A stretch of 64,000 bases of DNA from Prevotella sp. UBA2809 (GTDB taxonomy: Bacteria > Bacteroidota > Bacteroidia > Bacteroidales > Bacteroidaceae). Location of the stretch: the NCBI GenBank assembly GCA_002351725.1, contig DEHD01000031.1, forward strand, positions 4,751 through 68,750. The letters are read 5' to 3'. Made by a program: the position numbers and the translations under genes. The notes beneath the pieces were generated by a model. It made no database searches. It was not told the DNA's origin and worked only from the letters and a program-made list of their open reading frames with translations. Of this stretch, positions 41,458 through 51,131 are shown piece by piece; positions within the stretch are counted from its first letter, which is position 1, and each line of letters starts with the position of its first letter.

Positions 41458-42833
41458 TTCTTCCAGCCTTCGAATTCAAACTCACAATCCTTAAATTCGT
41501 CGTTAAGACGTGTATATGTGCTCTTAATCTTATCTACAACCCACTGATGGATACGATCCTCACGACGCTTGTTGATCACAACGTCCTTTAGAGTCTGGAA
41601 ATCCTCAGTAACAGTAGCGCGATGTCCATCGGTACGACTCTTGAGCTTAGCAATAACGCACACAGTCTTACCACGCTGGTTAATCATCTGGAAAGCATGA
41701 GAGATCTCGCCAACCTTAAGAGTATCTACAGCCTTGGCAATCTCTGGTGGAAGATCCTGCATACGGAACTTTGAAGAGGTCTTACCTGTCTTCATCATAT
41801 CGGTACTGAGCAATCCCTTTGCGTTACGAGTATCCTTGTCGTCAGAAATCAGCGATGCAGCATCCTCGAAAGAAAACTTCTCAGCACGCAGATCATCAGC
41901 AATAGAATCCAGACGTACAATAGCCTTCTGAACGGCTTCGTCAGAAACAACAGGCTTGCGCAGGATATGGCGTACGTTTACTTTGTCACCACGTTTCTCT
42001 ATGAGCTGGATGATATGGAAACCGAACTCTGACTCTACAATCTTCGACACCTTCTTTGGGTCGGTAAGGTTAAAGGCAACCTGAGCGAAAGCAGGGTCAA
42101 GAGTACCTCTACCCATCAGACCAAGCTCTCCACCACGACGAGCCGAACCAGGATCCTCAGAATAGAGCTGAGCAAGAGTCTGGAAACGTGTTTCGCCCTT
42201 GTTTACACGGTCGGTATAGCTACGGAGTTCATCCTTAATACGGTTAATCTCCTCCTGATCAATCTTCGGAGTTAGCTGTACTATCTGGACCTCAACCTCA
42301 GTGGGAACAAAAGGAATACTATCCTGAGGCACATTGCTGAAGTATCGACGCACCTCAGCAGGAGTAACAGTAATATCCTCAACCAACTTCTGCTTCATCT
42401 TCTGAACCATCTGGCGGTCCTTCATATCCTCACGCAAATCGGCACGTATCTGCTGCAGATTCTGATGCTTATACTCCTCAAGACGCTCACGAGAACCGTC
42501 AACCATCTCAAGCCAGTATGCAATCTGCTGCTCTACTTCGGCAGCGACATCAGCATCGGTAACCTCAATACTGTCAATCTGAGCCTGATGCTTGAACAAC
42601 TTCTGTACGGCAATCTGCTCTGGTATGGTGCAATCAGGGTTTCCACTCCACTTAACACCCTCCATGGCAGCCTGCATACGCATAGCCTCGACATCAGAAC
42701 GGAGGATGGCCTCATCGCCAACCACCCATACTACCTCGTCTACAACAGTACCAATAGAATCCTTCTTCTGGGCAGTAGCCAGGAGTGGCAGAGCCAGAAG
42801 CGCAAGGGTAATTACTTTCCTTATAATACTCAT
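41454..42833 (-). CDS. SurA-like periplasmic peptidyl-prolyl isomerase
   Basis: The 459-residue protein begins with a signal peptide (MSIIRKVITLALLALPLLATA) and a SurA-type N-terminal chaperone region. At least one PpiC parvulin domain follows near residues 175-275, with SARRGGELGLMGRGTLDPAF and FGFHIIQLIEKRG as clear signatures. A second, weaker parvulin-like part follows. Such proteins fold outer-membrane beta-barrels in the periplasm. It stands directly behind a second isomerase gene with a 4-base overlap. Confidence 0.9.
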   Translation of the reverse strand: MSIIRKVITLALLALPLLATAQKKDSIGTVVDEVVWVVGDEAILRSDVEAMRMQAAMEGVKWSGNPDCTIPEQIAVQKLFKHQAQIDSIEVTDADVAAEVEQQIAYWLEMVDGSRERLEEYKHQNLQQIRADLREDMKDRQMVQKMKQKLVEDITVTPAEVRRYFSNVPQDSIPFVPTEVEVQIVQLTPKIDQEEINRIKDELRSYTDRVNKGETRFQTLAQLYSEDPGSARRGGELGLMGRGTLDPAFAQVAFNLTDPKKVSKIVESEFGFHIIQLIEKRGDKVNVRHILRKPVVSDEAVQKAIVRLDSIADDLRAEKFSFEDAASLISDDKDTRNAKGLLSTDMMKTGKTSSKFRMQDLPPEIAKAVDTLKVGEISHAFQMINQRGKTVCVIAKLKSRTDGHRATVTEDFQTLKDVVINKRREDRIHQWVVDKIKSTYTRLNDEFKDCEFEFEGWKK

Positions 42834-44263
42834 AGATGTTTATTTACAGTTTTCAATACTTCTTTATTTACTTCAACCTGATAACGACGGCGCAAATCTT
42901 CTACCCACTCTTTTTCGAGATAATCCTGCAGATCCTCTACAACCTGCTGACGCACATCGGTATAGTCATCAGGACGCTTTACCTTCTTACCGAATACTGC
43001 ATCAATGGGGTAATTGATATCGGACGTGGCCGATACATTCTGTTTAAACACCATCTTATCGATAGTAGCATTATCGCCAGGCTTAAAGATTCCCTTCTCT
43101 ACACGGATGCGGATAACAGAGTCGGGGTTGAAAGTTGTGCGTAGAGCCTCGGTCCACTGATCAAATGGCAGACTCTTAACACATTTCTTCACGGCCTTTA
43201 CATCGGCCTTGGTCTTTACATGGTAGGCAATACCCTTATAACGGGGTTCCTTCCATGCATAATTCTTTTTGTGGGTATCAAACCAGGCTTTGAGTGCGGC
43301 CTCATCCTGCGAGGCTTTATCCCACACCTCACGACTACTAATCTCGTAAAGCAATAGTCCGTCGTGATACTCCTGGAAAAGATACTTAAGTTCGTTATCG
43401 GTAGCAGCAAGCGAGTCTGACTGCTGCTGCATAACCTGCTCGGCAGTAAGCTTCCCTGCAGACTCATTGACTTTGCGGCGCAGCTTCATATCAGCTATGT
43501 CATTGCGGATACCACGGCGCTCCAAAGAGGCAACGATGTTCTGCTTCAGCGAGTCGAACGGTTCAAGCTGCTTACGCTCTTTCATCAGCACGATGTGGTA
43601 GCCAATAGGACTAAGGAATGGCTTACTCATCTCGCCTGGAGCTAAAGAATAAGCAACATCCTCAAACTCTTTAAGAGTCTGCGATGGAGCAATCCATGGC
43701 AACTCACCACCGCGTGCAGCCGAGCCGCCATCATCAGAAATCTTCTCAGCCATTTCAGCAAAGTCGGCCCCAGCCTGAAGAGCGCTATAAACAGAGTCTA
43801 TACGCTGCTTAATCTTATCCTGCTGCTGGGCAGTAGCCTTGGTAGACAACTTGAGCAGGATGTGTGCAGGACGAATCAGCCCACGACTACCAATCATAGC
43901 CTTAGTACGATCGTACATCTGACGTGCCTCAGCAAGAACTTCGGCATCCGTAACCATTGTGGGCTTTACCTGCTGGTCGCGATACATAGCGTATTCCTGA
44001 CGGAACGACGACAATGTATCAAGTTTAGCATCGAGAGCAGCAGCCACCTTAAGTTTGTAATTTACAAACAAGGTGACATACTCATCGACAGATAGTTTAT
44101 CAATAACCCCTTCACCGTTGTTCTTGTTATACGAATACTCAAACTCAGAACGCGACACAGGCACTCCATTGATTGTCATGATTGTAGGATCAGACGATTG
44201 TGCCAATGTTTGCTGCGAAGTTATCGCAGCAAACAAGGAAAGGGCTATAGTGAGCTTTTTCAT
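42830..44263 (-). CDS. PpiC-type periplasmic peptidyl-prolyl isomerase
   Basis: This 477-residue protein has a signal peptide (MKKLTIALSLFAAITSQQTLA), a SurA-like helical part and a parvulin domain near residues 120-225, with RPAHILLKLS, SAARGGELPWIAPSQTL and PIGYHIVLMKERK. The C-terminal half contains a second, divergent folding-factor part. It is a paralogue of the next gene. It overlaps guaB's stop by one base and the next gene by 4 bases, so all are translated as one unit. Confidence 0.9.
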   Translation of the reverse strand: MKKLTIALSLFAAITSQQTLAQSSDPTIMTINGVPVSRSEFEYSYNKNNGEGVIDKLSVDEYVTLFVNYKLKVAAALDAKLDTLSSFRQEYAMYRDQQVKPTMVTDAEVLAEARQMYDRTKAMIGSRGLIRPAHILLKLSTKATAQQQDKIKQRIDSVYSALQAGADFAEMAEKISDDGGSAARGGELPWIAPSQTLKEFEDVAYSLAPGEMSKPFLSPIGYHIVLMKERKQLEPFDSLKQNIVASLERRGIRNDIADMKLRRKVNESAGKLTAEQVMQQQSDSLAATDNELKYLFQEYHDGLLLYEISSREVWDKASQDEAALKAWFDTHKKNYAWKEPRYKGIAYHVKTKADVKAVKKCVKSLPFDQWTEALRTTFNPDSVIRIRVEKGIFKPGDNATIDKMVFKQNVSATSDINYPIDAVFGKKVKRPDDYTDVRQQVVEDLQDYLEKEWVEDLRRRYQVEVNKEVLKTVNKHL

Positions 44264-45744
44264 TAATCGTTAGGACGGCTATAGTTAGGAGCCTCACTCG
44301 TGATTGTGATATCGTGTGGGTGGCTCTCGTTAACACCAGCATTAGTAATGCGGGTGAACTTGGCGTCATGCAGCTTTTCGATAGTAGGAGCACCGCAGTA
44401 ACCCATACCTGAACGCAGACCACCAACCATCTGGTAGATAACCTCCTGAACGGTTCCCTTGTAAGGAACACGACCAGCGATACCCTCTGGAACAAGCTTC
44501 TTAACATCCTTGGTGTCAGCCTGGAAGTAACGGTCCTTTGAACCGTGCTCCATAGCCTCAAGTGAACCCATACCACGATAAGACTTGAACTTACGTCCGT
44601 TGTAGATGATGGTGTCGCCAGGACTCTCCTCGGTACCAGCAACAAGCGAGCCGATCATCACACAGCTACCACCTGCTGCAAGAGCCTTAACGATATCGCC
44701 CGAGTAACGCAGACCACCATCAGCAATCAAAGGAACACCAGTTCCCTTCAGTGCACTATATACATCGTAAACTGCGCTGAGCTGTGGAACACCAACACCA
44801 GCTACGACACGAGTGGTACAGATACTACCAGGACCGATACCAACCTTAACAGCATCGGCACCATTCTCAACCAGCATGCGTGCAGCATCACCAGTTGCGA
44901 TATTACCAACAACGATATCAATATTTGGGAACGAAGCCTTAGCCTCGCGAAGCTTCTCAATAACACTCTTAGAGTGTCCGTGTGCAGTATCGATTACGAT
45001 GGCATCAACACCGGCATTAACCAGAGCCTGCATACGATCGAGGGTATCGAATGTTACGCCTACACCGGCTGCAACACGCAGACGACCCTTATCATCCTTA
45101 CAAGCCATTGGCTTATCCTTTGCCTTTGTGATATCCTTATAGGTAATCAGACCGATAAGACGGTTATCCTTATCTACTACAGGCAACTTCTCAATCTTAT
45201 TCTCCTGCAGAATCTGAGCTGCAGCAATAAGATCAGTCTGCTGATGTGTGGTTACGAGGTTGTCTTTTGACATAATCTCCTCAACGGGACGATCAAGACG
45301 ACGCTCGAAACGGAGGTCACGGTTGGTAACGATACCTACCAGGTGCTTGTCATCGTCAACTACGGGGATACCACCAATATGATACTCTGACATAATGTCG
45401 AGAGCCTGAGCCACTGTACTGCCCATAGGAATGGTGATAGGATCGTAGATCATACCGTTCTCGGCACGCTTTACGATAGCAACCTCACGAGCCTGATTCT
45501 CGATAGACATATTCTTATGGATAACACCGATACCACCTTCGCGAGCAATGGCAATAGCCATCTGGCTCTCTGTAACGGTATCCATAGCTGCTGTTACAAA
45601 CGGAACATTAAGTTCGATGTGCTTTGAAAAACGGGTTTTCAACTCTACCGTCTTAGGCAGCACTTCTGAATAAGCGGGAATCAACAGGACGTCGTCGAAT
45701 GTCAGGCCGTCCATCACAATCTTGTCTGCAATAAATGAAGCCAT
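44263..45744 (-). CDS. guaB: IMP dehydrogenase
   Basis: This 493-residue enzyme oxidises IMP to XMP, the committed step to guanine nucleotides. The TIM barrel is interrupted by a pair of CBS domains (about residues 95-210; MSEYHIGGIPVVDDDKHLVG and LQENKIEKLPVVDKDNRLIG). The catalytic Cys lies in GIGPGSICTTRVV near residue 300, and the mobile flap has YRGMGSLEAM. It is the first gene of a five-gene run with overlapping ends and has a promoter at 45774-45804. Confidence 0.97.
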   Translation of the reverse strand: MASFIADKIVMDGLTFDDVLLIPAYSEVLPKTVELKTRFSKHIELNVPFVTAAMDTVTESQMAIAIAREGGIGVIHKNMSIENQAREVAIVKRAENGMIYDPITIPMGSTVAQALDIMSEYHIGGIPVVDDDKHLVGIVTNRDLRFERRLDRPVEEIMSKDNLVTTHQQTDLIAAAQILQENKIEKLPVVDKDNRLIGLITYKDITKAKDKPMACKDDKGRLRVAAGVGVTFDTLDRMQALVNAGVDAIVIDTAHGHSKSVIEKLREAKASFPNIDIVVGNIATGDAARMLVENGADAVKVGIGPGSICTTRVVAGVGVPQLSAVYDVYSALKGTGVPLIADGGLRYSGDIVKALAAGGSCVMIGSLVAGTEESPGDTIIYNGRKFKSYRGMGSLEAMEHGSKDRYFQADTKDVKKLVPEGIAGRVPYKGTVQEVIYQMVGGLRSGMGYCGAPTIEKLHDAKFTRITNAGVNESHPHDITITSEAPNYSRPND

Positions 45745-45773
45745 AAATAAACTACTTTAAATTTTATTGCGTG

Positions 45774-45804
45774 CAAAATTAGTCATTTTTTCCGAGATAG
45801 CAAG
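45774..45804 (-). promoter_or_regulatory. Promoter of the guaB-mutL run
   Basis: On - CTTG (45801-45804) and TAATTTTG (45774-45781) are spaced 19 bp. The leader to guaB is about 25-30 bases. Confidence 0.7.
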
Positions 45805-45829
45805 CGTTTTCACCTATCTTTAATAGGAT

Positions 45830-46885
45830 TTAACGTAGTGTGACCACTACCCTGCCCTGTTTGTCGGTCGAAACGACTACTGTCATGTTGCCCTGACGCC
45901 ATGTTTTCTGATCGGAAGAAGTAAAACCATAGGTCTGCAAATCCTTGCATATTGCGGTAACATCATCAGTTGCAGTGATGGCAACAGAAGTAATATTCTG
46001 CTTTTTACGCGCCATACTTACCGATGCCTGATAATCGGCCATAGCAAAGGTTGCTGGCACCACTTTAGCTGTAGTTTTTCCTAACTTATAGTCATAACTG
46101 CGCAGAATGGCCTGAGCAGCCTTGAGCTGACGGTTCTGCAACAGTTTCACACCCAATCCAACCAGGTCGGTATGGTTACAAGCCTTAGCCAATCCATTAT
46201 CAATGCTACGTGGAGCATCTTCGTATTCCTTATCCTCGACATCCATCTCTCCATAAGCCATATTATAAGCCTTGGCATCGTCAAGAGTAAAACCTATGGT
46301 GTAGCTGCTGGAAAGTGAACCACGCTCATAATGCAGACTTACGGTACCAAGTCGAGTCTGGATGGTATATGCCTCACCCTGATTGTCGATAAAACCTTGT
46401 CCGTAAACACCGGTAAGTTGCTTTTTCAGTTCTTGGAATCGCTGCTGAACGGCCTGCAGCGATGGATATATCTGTTCCTCTTCTACATCAACAGCATAAA
46501 CACGGGCTGTCTGATCGGTAGTCGCTAAGGTAACAATTGATTTTGCCCCGTACACATCACCCTCGTAGACATACGACTTTGCCGTCTGTTTTCCCTCGGG
46601 CTTGCGCTCGGTGAAACTCTGTTCCATCAGAGATTTCTCAAAGCGGTCGGCCTTGATTCCTAATGGAATATTAAGGAAGGCATTACGGTTATTCTGATTA
46701 TCAGCTACTGTAGCCCAATCAGCCATTGCAACCTGAGCATCATCATCGATACCATCGGCCTTAGAGCCCGATTTCTTTTTCTTCTCTGTCTTTGCCTTCT
46801 TCTTAAACAGTTTCTTAAAAAACTGTGCGTCTGAAGGTTGGGCAACCAATAAGGCGCCCAACACTATCAATAAAAGTTTCTTCAT
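45830..46885 (-). CDS. Secreted hypothetical protein
   Basis: I do not recognise this 351-residue protein. It has a signal peptide (MKKLLLIVLGALLVAQPSDA), then a strongly basic stretch (FFKKLFKKKAKTEKKKKSG), then a mixed alpha/beta body without catalytic motifs that I can identify. The basic stretch may contact nucleic acid, lipid A or the peptidoglycan layer (inference). It lies 9 bases behind recQ on the same strand and is the last gene of the tig-clpP-clpX-recQ group. Confidence 0.65.
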   Translation of the reverse strand: MKKLLLIVLGALLVAQPSDAQFFKKLFKKKAKTEKKKKSGSKADGIDDDAQVAMADWATVADNQNNRNAFLNIPLGIKADRFEKSLMEQSFTERKPEGKQTAKSYVYEGDVYGAKSIVTLATTDQTARVYAVDVEEEQIYPSLQAVQQRFQELKKQLTGVYGQGFIDNQGEAYTIQTRLGTVSLHYERGSLSSSYTIGFTLDDAKAYNMAYGEMDVEDKEYEDAPRSIDNGLAKACNHTDLVGLGVKLLQNRQLKAAQAILRSYDYKLGKTTAKVVPATFAMADYQASVSMARKKQNITSVAITATDDVTAICKDLQTYGFTSSDQKTWRQGNMTVVVSTDKQGRVVVTLR

Positions 46886-46894
46886 AAAATCAAA

Positions 46895-49075
46895 TTAGTT
46901 TGCCATTTCTGAGATAAACTTAATACGTACCAGTCGTATCTCATCCTCAGAGTAGTCTTCGCCAAGTTCTTCTTCTGCAACTCTTAAGTTGTCGGTTTCA
47001 CTCTCAGCAAAGTAATCATATATATCATCAATATGATCCTCGTCGATAACCTCCTCAAGGAAGTAATCAATATCAAGTTTTGTTCCACTATATACAATGG
47101 CCTCAACCTCGTCAAGCAGCTCCTCGAACTCGATACCCTGAGCATCAGCTATATCATCAAGAGCTATCTGACGGTCAATGCTTTGGATTATCTTTACCTT
47201 AAGCATCGACTTCTTTGCCACCGTACGAACACGCATGTCAACCTGGCGCTCTATCTCGTTCTCCTCGCAGTAGGCCTTGATTAAATCAACAAACTCCTGA
47301 GCATAAGGCTGTTTCACCTTACCCTCTCCCACTCCCTGGATATTCTTCAGTTCCTCAAGGGTGATAGGATAGTCAGTAGCCATCTGGTCGATAGACACAT
47401 CCTGGAAGATAACGTATGGTGGACGAGACAGTTGCTTTGACCACTTCTTACGCAAGTCGCGAAGCATAGACGTAAGCACAGGATCAAGCGAGCTTACTCC
47501 TCCCTCATGGTCAGCCGAATCGTCATAATCACTGAACTCTGCATCCTTAACAATCATGAACGACTTTGGTGCCTTGAGGAACTTCTTACCAGCCGATGTA
47601 AGTTTGAGCAATCCATAGTTCTCTACTTCCTTTTCAAGGAAGCCGGCAATAAGAGCCTGACGTATAACGGGATTCCATATCTTCTCGTCGTCATCAGCAC
47701 CTGCGCCAAACAGTTCCTGCTGCTCGTGGTGATGAGCCAAAATTTCTTCAGTCTCTTTACCTATAATAAAGTCGATTACATAATCTGAGCGGAAGTTCTC
47801 CTTGATAGCCTGTATAGACTTGAGCACGATAACCAACTGTTCTTGAGCCTCAATCTTGGTCTTTGGATGCAGACAGTTATCGCAATTGCCACAATTATCC
47901 TTCTCGTAGGTCTCACCGAAGTAGTGCAACAACATCTTTCTGCGGCATACACTTGTCTCAGCATAAGCGGCAGTCTCAACAAGCAGCTGGCGACCAATAT
48001 CCTGTTCAGCTACAGGTTTGCCCTCCATGAACTTATCAAGTTTCTGCAAGTCCTTATATGAGTAGAATGCCAGACAGATACCCTCACCTCCATCGCGACC
48101 TGCTCTACCTGTCTCCTGATAATAGCCTTCAAGCGACTTAGGGATATCGTAGTGGATAACGAATCGTACATCGGGCTTATCGATACCCATACCGAATGCG
48201 ATTGTAGCCACGATAACATCGATATTCTCCATCAGGAACTCATCCTGAGTGTTCGAACGGGTATTACTGTCGAGTCCGGCATGATAAGCAGCAGCCTTGA
48301 TATCGTTGGCACGCAGAATAGCCGCCAACTCCTCAACCTTCTTTCTCGACAAGCAGTATATGATACCACTCTTGCCGGGATGCTGCTTAATGAACTTGAT
48401 AATATCTTTATCTACATTCTGTGTCTTGGGACGTACCTCGTAGTAGAGGTTAGGACGATTGAACGAACTCTTGAACTCAGTAGCATCTACAATACCAAGG
48501 TTTTTCTTGATATCCGTACGAACCTTGTCGGTAGCCGTAGCGGTAAGTGCGATGATTGGTGCCTTGCCAATCTCGTCAACTATAGGACGTATACGACGGT
48601 ACTCAGGACGGAAGTCGTGACCCCATTCAGAGATACAGTGTGCCTCATCGATGGCATAGAACGAAATCTTTACCGACTTGAGGAACTCCACGTTATCCTC
48701 TTTTGTCAAAGATTCGGGTGCCACATATAACAGTTTGGTACGTCCGGCAAGAACATCCGACTTAACCTGGTCTATAGCAGCCTTGTTCAGTGATGAGTTC
48801 AGGTAGTGAGCAGTACCCTCAACCTCACTGAGGCTTGAGATGACGTCAACCTGATTCTTCATCAGCGCTATCAGTGGCGAGATAACGATGGCTGTGCCTT
48901 CCATCAGCAACGATGGCAGCTGGTAGCACAACGACTTACCTCCACCGGTAGGCATCAGCACAAAGGTGTCGTTACCATCCATCAGATTCTGAATGATACG
49001 CTCCTGATCGCCTTTGAATGTATCAAATCCGAAGTACTTCTTCAGGGCTGCTGTGAGATTCTTATTTTCGCTCAT
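46895..49075 (-). CDS. recQ: RecQ-family ATP-dependent DNA helicase
   Basis: The 726-residue helicase has motif I LMPTGGGKSLCYQLP near residue 39, DEAH box (FYAIDEAHCISEWGHDFR) near residue 138, and motif VI YYQETGRAGRDG near residue 318. The RQC zinc site has Cys in ETSVCRRKMLLHYFGE and CGNCDNC near residue 395. An HRDC domain follows near residues 540-610 (ITLEELKNIQGVGEGKVKQ). The last 110 residues are acidic and Bacteroidetes-specific in style. RecQ unwinds 3'-5' in recombination repair. It starts 13 bases after clpX. Confidence 0.96.
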   Translation of the reverse strand: MSENKNLTAALKKYFGFDTFKGDQERIIQNLMDGNDTFVLMPTGGGKSLCYQLPSLLMEGTAIVISPLIALMKNQVDVISSLSEVEGTAHYLNSSLNKAAIDQVKSDVLAGRTKLLYVAPESLTKEDNVEFLKSVKISFYAIDEAHCISEWGHDFRPEYRRIRPIVDEIGKAPIIALTATATDKVRTDIKKNLGIVDATEFKSSFNRPNLYYEVRPKTQNVDKDIIKFIKQHPGKSGIIYCLSRKKVEELAAILRANDIKAAAYHAGLDSNTRSNTQDEFLMENIDVIVATIAFGMGIDKPDVRFVIHYDIPKSLEGYYQETGRAGRDGGEGICLAFYSYKDLQKLDKFMEGKPVAEQDIGRQLLVETAAYAETSVCRRKMLLHYFGETYEKDNCGNCDNCLHPKTKIEAQEQLVIVLKSIQAIKENFRSDYVIDFIIGKETEEILAHHHEQQELFGAGADDDEKIWNPVIRQALIAGFLEKEVENYGLLKLTSAGKKFLKAPKSFMIVKDAEFSDYDDSADHEGGVSSLDPVLTSMLRDLRKKWSKQLSRPPYVIFQDVSIDQMATDYPITLEELKNIQGVGEGKVKQPYAQEFVDLIKAYCEENEIERQVDMRVRTVAKKSMLKVKIIQSIDRQIALDDIADAQGIEFEELLDEVEAIVYSGTKLDIDYFLEEVIDEDHIDDIYDYFAESETDNLRVAEEELGEDYSEDEIRLVRIKFISEMAN

Positions 49076-49088
49076 ATATCTTAGTTAG

Positions 49089-50327
49089 TTAGGCTTCCAA
49101 TTTCTGAAGATATGACTTTTCCAACTGTTTATTAACATAGTCGGCAGTCACCTTGAACTTCTTGGTTTTCTTCGAAGGCAGGTCATACATGGCATCCATC
49201 ATCACGCTCTCAACGATAGAGCGCAGACCACGGGCACCAAGTTTGTATTCCACAGCCTTGTCTACCAGAGTCTCTAATGCTTCCTTGTCGAAAGTCACCT
49301 CTACACCGTCCATCTCAAAGAGTTTCTTATACTGACGGATAATAGAGTTCTTTGGCTCTGTAAGGATCTTCTCCAATGCCTCACGATCCAGAGGATTCAG
49401 ATGAGTAAGCACTGGCAGACGACCAATGATCTCAGGAATAAGTCCGAACGACTTCAAATCCTGAGGAACGATATACTGCATCAGGTCGTTCTTATCTATC
49501 TTTCTTACGTTAGTCACCGAGTTATATCCCACCACATGGGTGTTCAATCGCTGGGCAATCTTACGCTCGATACCATCAAACGCACCTCCGCAGATAAACA
49601 GTATATTGCGGGTATCAACATGGATATAATCCTGATCAGGATGCTTACGTCCGCCCTTAGGTGGAACGTTCACCATTGTACCCTCCAACAGTTTCAACAA
49701 CCCCTGCTGAACTCCCTCACCACTTACATCACGGGTAATCGAGGGGTTATCGCTCTTGCGGGCAATCTTGTCGATCTCGTCGATAAACACAATACCACGC
49801 TGGGCTGCCTCTACATTATAGTCGGCCACCTGCAGAAGACGTGACAGAATGCTCTCTACATCCTCTCCCACATAACCTGCCTCGGTAAATACCGTAGCGT
49901 CTACGATGGTAAAGGGCACATCCAGCAGTTTAGCAATAGTACGCGCCAGGAGGGTTTTTCCTGTTCCCGTACTACCCACCATAATAATATTGCTTTTCTC
50001 AATCTCTACGCCATCTTCATCAACAGGCTGCTGCAAACGCTTATAATGATTATAAACGGCCACCGACAGGTAGCGCTTTGCATCGTCCTGACCGATAACA
50101 TACTGATCAAGATATTCCTTAATCTCTTTTGGCTTGGGCACCTTCAACTTGGCTACCTCATCGCCCTTTTCTCCTGTCTTGGTAGTTTTTGGTGTTTCCT
50201 TTAGATTATCCTGTACAATCTGGTAAGCCTGACGTGCGCAATCATCACAGATATGTCCGTTCAGACCACTAATCAGCAGCCTTACCTCTTTTTCACTTCT
50301 ACCACAGAAACTACAAACGTTCTTCAT
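49089..50327 (-). CDS. clpX: ATP-dependent Clp protease ATP-binding subunit ClpX
   Basis: The 412-residue unfoldase has the N-terminal zinc-binding domain (CSFCGRSEKEV ... CDDCARQ; the four Cys are visible), Walker A GSTGTGKTLLARTIA near residue 118, Walker B GIVFIDEIDKIARK near residue 178, and the ClpX loop and sensor 2 region (YKLGARGLRSIVE near residue 368). It unfolds tagged substrates and feeds them to ClpP, whose gene is 9 bases upstream. The size is normal. Confidence 0.98.
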   Translation of the reverse strand: MKNVCSFCGRSEKEVRLLISGLNGHICDDCARQAYQIVQDNLKETPKTTKTGEKGDEVAKLKVPKPKEIKEYLDQYVIGQDDAKRYLSVAVYNHYKRLQQPVDEDGVEIEKSNIIMVGSTGTGKTLLARTIAKLLDVPFTIVDATVFTEAGYVGEDVESILSRLLQVADYNVEAAQRGIVFIDEIDKIARKSDNPSITRDVSGEGVQQGLLKLLEGTMVNVPPKGGRKHPDQDYIHVDTRNILFICGGAFDGIERKIAQRLNTHVVGYNSVTNVRKIDKNDLMQYIVPQDLKSFGLIPEIIGRLPVLTHLNPLDREALEKILTEPKNSIIRQYKKLFEMDGVEVTFDKEALETLVDKAVEYKLGARGLRSIVESVMMDAMYDLPSKKTKKFKVTADYVNKQLEKSYLQKLEA

Positions 50328-50336
50328 TTATTCTTC

Positions 50337-51005
50337 TTACTTCTTACGAGCGAGCACCTCGTCAATCATACCGTAGGCCTTAGCCTCTTCTGCTGTCATC
50401 CAGTAGTTACGGTCTGAATCAGCATATACCTTATCATATGGGGTATGCGAGTGCTCTGAGATGATAGTATACAACTCCTTCTTAAACTTCAGAATCTCCT
50501 TAGCCTCGATTTCGATATCCGAAGCCTGACCCTGTACACCGCCCAGAGGCTGGTGAATCATTACACGACTGTGTGGCAAAGCCGAACGCTTGCCCTCTGC
50601 ACCAGCCACAAGCAGCACAGCACCCATAGAAGCTGCCATACCTGTACAGATAGTAGCAACGTCGCTGGTTATGAACTGCATAGTGTCATAGATTCCGAGT
50701 CCGGCAGTAACACTTCCGCCAGGAGAGTTGATGTATATCGAGATATCCTTACCAGGATCGGTAGAATCCAGGAACAACAGCTGAGCCTGGAGTGTATTAG
50801 CGGTATAGTCGTCAATCTGTGTACCAAGGAATATGATACGATCCATCATCAATCGTGAGAAGACATCCATCTGAGTAACGTTCAACTGACGCTCCTCAAG
50901 AATATATGGATTCATATACTGGTTCTGGGCCTTGATAACATCGTCAAGCACCATACCGTTCATACCTAAATGCTTAGTAGCATACTTCCTGAAGTCATTA
51001 TTCAT
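50337..51005 (-). CDS. clpP: ATP-dependent Clp protease proteolytic subunit
   Basis: The 222-residue serine protease shows the oxyanion region YINSPGGSVTAGLGIYD near residue 88, the nucleophile Ser in GMAASMGAVLLVAG near residue 122, and the catalytic His in LPHSRVMIHQPLGG near residue 146. An N-terminal segment of about 25 residues precedes the core. It assembles into a double heptamer and works with ClpX, encoded directly behind it. It has its own promoter (51071-51078) lying between two 10-bp inverted arms. Confidence 0.98.
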   Translation of the reverse strand: MNNDFRKYATKHLGMNGMVLDDVIKAQNQYMNPYILEERQLNVTQMDVFSRLMMDRIIFLGTQIDDYTANTLQAQLLFLDSTDPGKDISIYINSPGGSVTAGLGIYDTMQFITSDVATICTGMAASMGAVLLVAGAEGKRSALPHSRVMIHQPLGGVQGQASDIEIEAKEILKFKKELYTIISEHSHTPYDKVYADSDRNYWMTAEEAKAYGMIDEVLARKK

Positions 51006-51036
51006 ATTCTTTCCTTTCTTTTATATACAGAGAAAA

Positions 51037-51096
51037 GGTTATCGACCTTCCTCATCTTGCGTTTGGGACACAAAGATAATAAAAAAGTCGATAACC
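51037..51096 (-). promoter_or_regulatory. clpP promoter flanked by 10-bp inverted repeats
   Basis: TATCTTTG on - at 51071-51078 is the -7 element. GGTTATCGAC (51037-51046) and GTCGATAACC (51087-51096) are perfect inverted arms, one on each side of it, 40 bp apart. The right arm is also part of the tig terminator. Confidence 0.55.
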
Positions 51097-51115
51097 CTTG
51101 CATTTTAGGGGTTAT
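51091..51115 (-). terminator. Terminator-like hairpin between tig and clpP
   Basis: ATAACCC (51091-51097) pairs with GGGTTAT (51109-51115). On - it is followed after CGAC by T6. It probably reduces read-through from tig into clpP. Confidence 0.6.
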
Positions 51116-51131
51116 TTTTTCCTAAAAAAGC

